Origin: JAKBCQ01 sp021807585
GTDB lineage: Bacteria; Planctomycetota; Planctomycetia; Isosphaerales; Isosphaeraceae
Direction: 5' to 3'
Length of the DNA stretch: 13,762 bases
NCBI GenBank assembly: GCA_027325115.1
Contig: DAHWFG010000013.1
Coordinates: 1-13,762, forward strand
Positions 13,200 to 13,762 of this stretch are shown here, one piece after another (within the stretch, counting starts at the first letter, position 1; the number at the start of each line of letters is the position of its first letter). The notes beneath the pieces were generated by a model that searched no databases, was not told where the DNA came from, and saw only the letters and a list, made by a program, of their open reading frames with translations. Position numbers and translations under genes: made by a program.

Positions 13200-13762
13200 A
13201 TGCGAAAATCCCTCCGCTGCGTCGTATTCGCGCTCGTCGTATTTCGGATTCTCACCGCGACGTCGTTCGCCGGCGAGCGTCGCGTCGGTGATCGCGTTTT
13301 TCTTGTTCCCGACGGATTTGAGATCGAGCTCGTCGCGGGGGCTCCGCTCGTCGACAGGCCGATCGTCGCCGATTTCGATGAACTCGGACGTCTTTATGTC
13401 GCCGACTCGTCGGGGTCGAACGCCCCCGTCGCGCAACAAGAAAAAGAACGTACCCACCGGATCGTTCGGCTCGAGGATACCGACCGCGACGGCAAATTCG
13501 ACCGCCGCACGGTTTTCGCCGACCGGATGATGTTTCCCGAGGGAACCCACTGGTACGCGGGATCGCTGTATGTCGCCGCGCCCCCTTCGATCTGGAAATT
13601 GACCGACGCCGACGACGACGGAATCGCCGAAAGTCGCGTCGAATGGTTCAAGGGCGAAACGCTCACGGGATGCGCGAACGACCTTCACGGACCTTATCTC
13701 GGACCCGACGGCTGGATCTATTGGTGCAAAGGAGCATTTGCAAAACAAACATATGATCGACC
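13200..13762 (+). CDS. PVC-type membrane-bound dehydrogenase, 3' end outside window
   Basis: The frame starts at an ATG at 13200 and is open to the window end, giving 187 residues. GAGG lies 10 bases before the start. Residues 1-24 form a signal peptide (basic MRKSLR, hydrophobic core VVFALVVFRIL, likely cleavage after SFA). The mature part has the N-terminal sequence typical of the planctomycete family of large secreted proteins that combine a beta-propeller-like membrane-bound dehydrogenase domain with HEAT and haem-binding domains: VPDGFEIELVAGAPLV (37-51), DELGRLYVADSSG, RIVRLEDTDRDGKFD (88-101), FPEGTHWY, SLYVAAPPSIWKLTDADDDG (122-141) and CANDLHGPYLGPDGWIYW (158-175). The DxDxDG-like loops may bind calcium. 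Whether the C-terminal domains are present cannot be seen. The substrate is unknown; carbohydrate or other organic oxidation is presumed. Confidence 0.9.
   Translation, partial: MRKSLRCVVFALVVFRILTATSFAGERRVGDRVFLVPDGFEIELVAGAPLVDRPIVADFDELGRLYVADSSGSNAPVAQQEKERTHRIVRLEDTDRDGKFDRRTVFADRMMFPEGTHWYAGSLYVAAPPSIWKLTDADDDGIAESRVEWFKGETLTGCANDLHGPYLGPDGWIYWCKGAFAKQTYDR

Overview
The window looks like a chromosomal segment of a GC-rich planctomycete (phylum Planctomycetota; an Isosphaera-like lineage is possible but not shown). The evidence is a PVC-type secreted dehydrogenase with its planctomycete-typical N-terminus at the right edge, multi-EF-hand secreted proteins at the left edge, an Uma2-family nuclease, loosely packed short operons, and almost every gap-spanning motif containing CGATCG or GATC. 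No rRNA, tRNA, CRISPR, insertion sequence, integrase or phage gene was seen.

Layout. (1) 1-2704: two tandem paralogous EF-hand proteins on the + strand, the first cut by the window edge. Their last 46 residues are identical, and two palindromic REP-like units lie in the gap between them. (2) 2705-5080: queA (queuosine) and cobT (cobalamin lower ligand) on the + strand, separated by an AT-only palindrome. (3) 5099-8174: a minus-strand cluster, transcribed right to left: an exported protein with two copies of an 'MPGEP' domain joined by a histone-H1-like Lys/Ala/Ser/Thr linker, then a GT4 glycosyltransferase, then a small DUF202 membrane protein. The cluster converges on cobT. (4) 8175-8514: a 340-bp divergent regulatory gap. 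(5) 8515-12383: a + strand run with a LOR/ornithine-cyclodeaminase-type protein, an arginine dihydrolase (GME/amidinotransferase fold), a SixA-type phosphohistidine phosphatase and a YbhN/UPF0104 flippase-like membrane protein. (6) 12384-13762: an Uma2 nuclease with its own promoter-like sequence, a possible gene remnant, and the start of the PVC dehydrogenase.

The most notable system is the pair at 8515-10753. Together the two proteins correspond, domain for domain, to the single fused cyanobacterial enzyme ArgZ/AgrE, which converts arginine to ornithine plus ammonia and CO2 and then ornithine to proline. Here the two activities are on separate genes in the reverse order to the fusion. The pair is followed closely by sixA, whose E. 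coli homologue acts on the nitrogen phosphotransferase system. This looks like a compact arginine-nitrogen mobilisation operon, but the biochemical assignment rests on motif recognition and recall, not on a database search.

Start codons were chosen by ribosome-binding site, signal peptide or family N-terminus where possible. Several genes lack a clear Shine-Dalgarno sequence, so those starts are uncertain.
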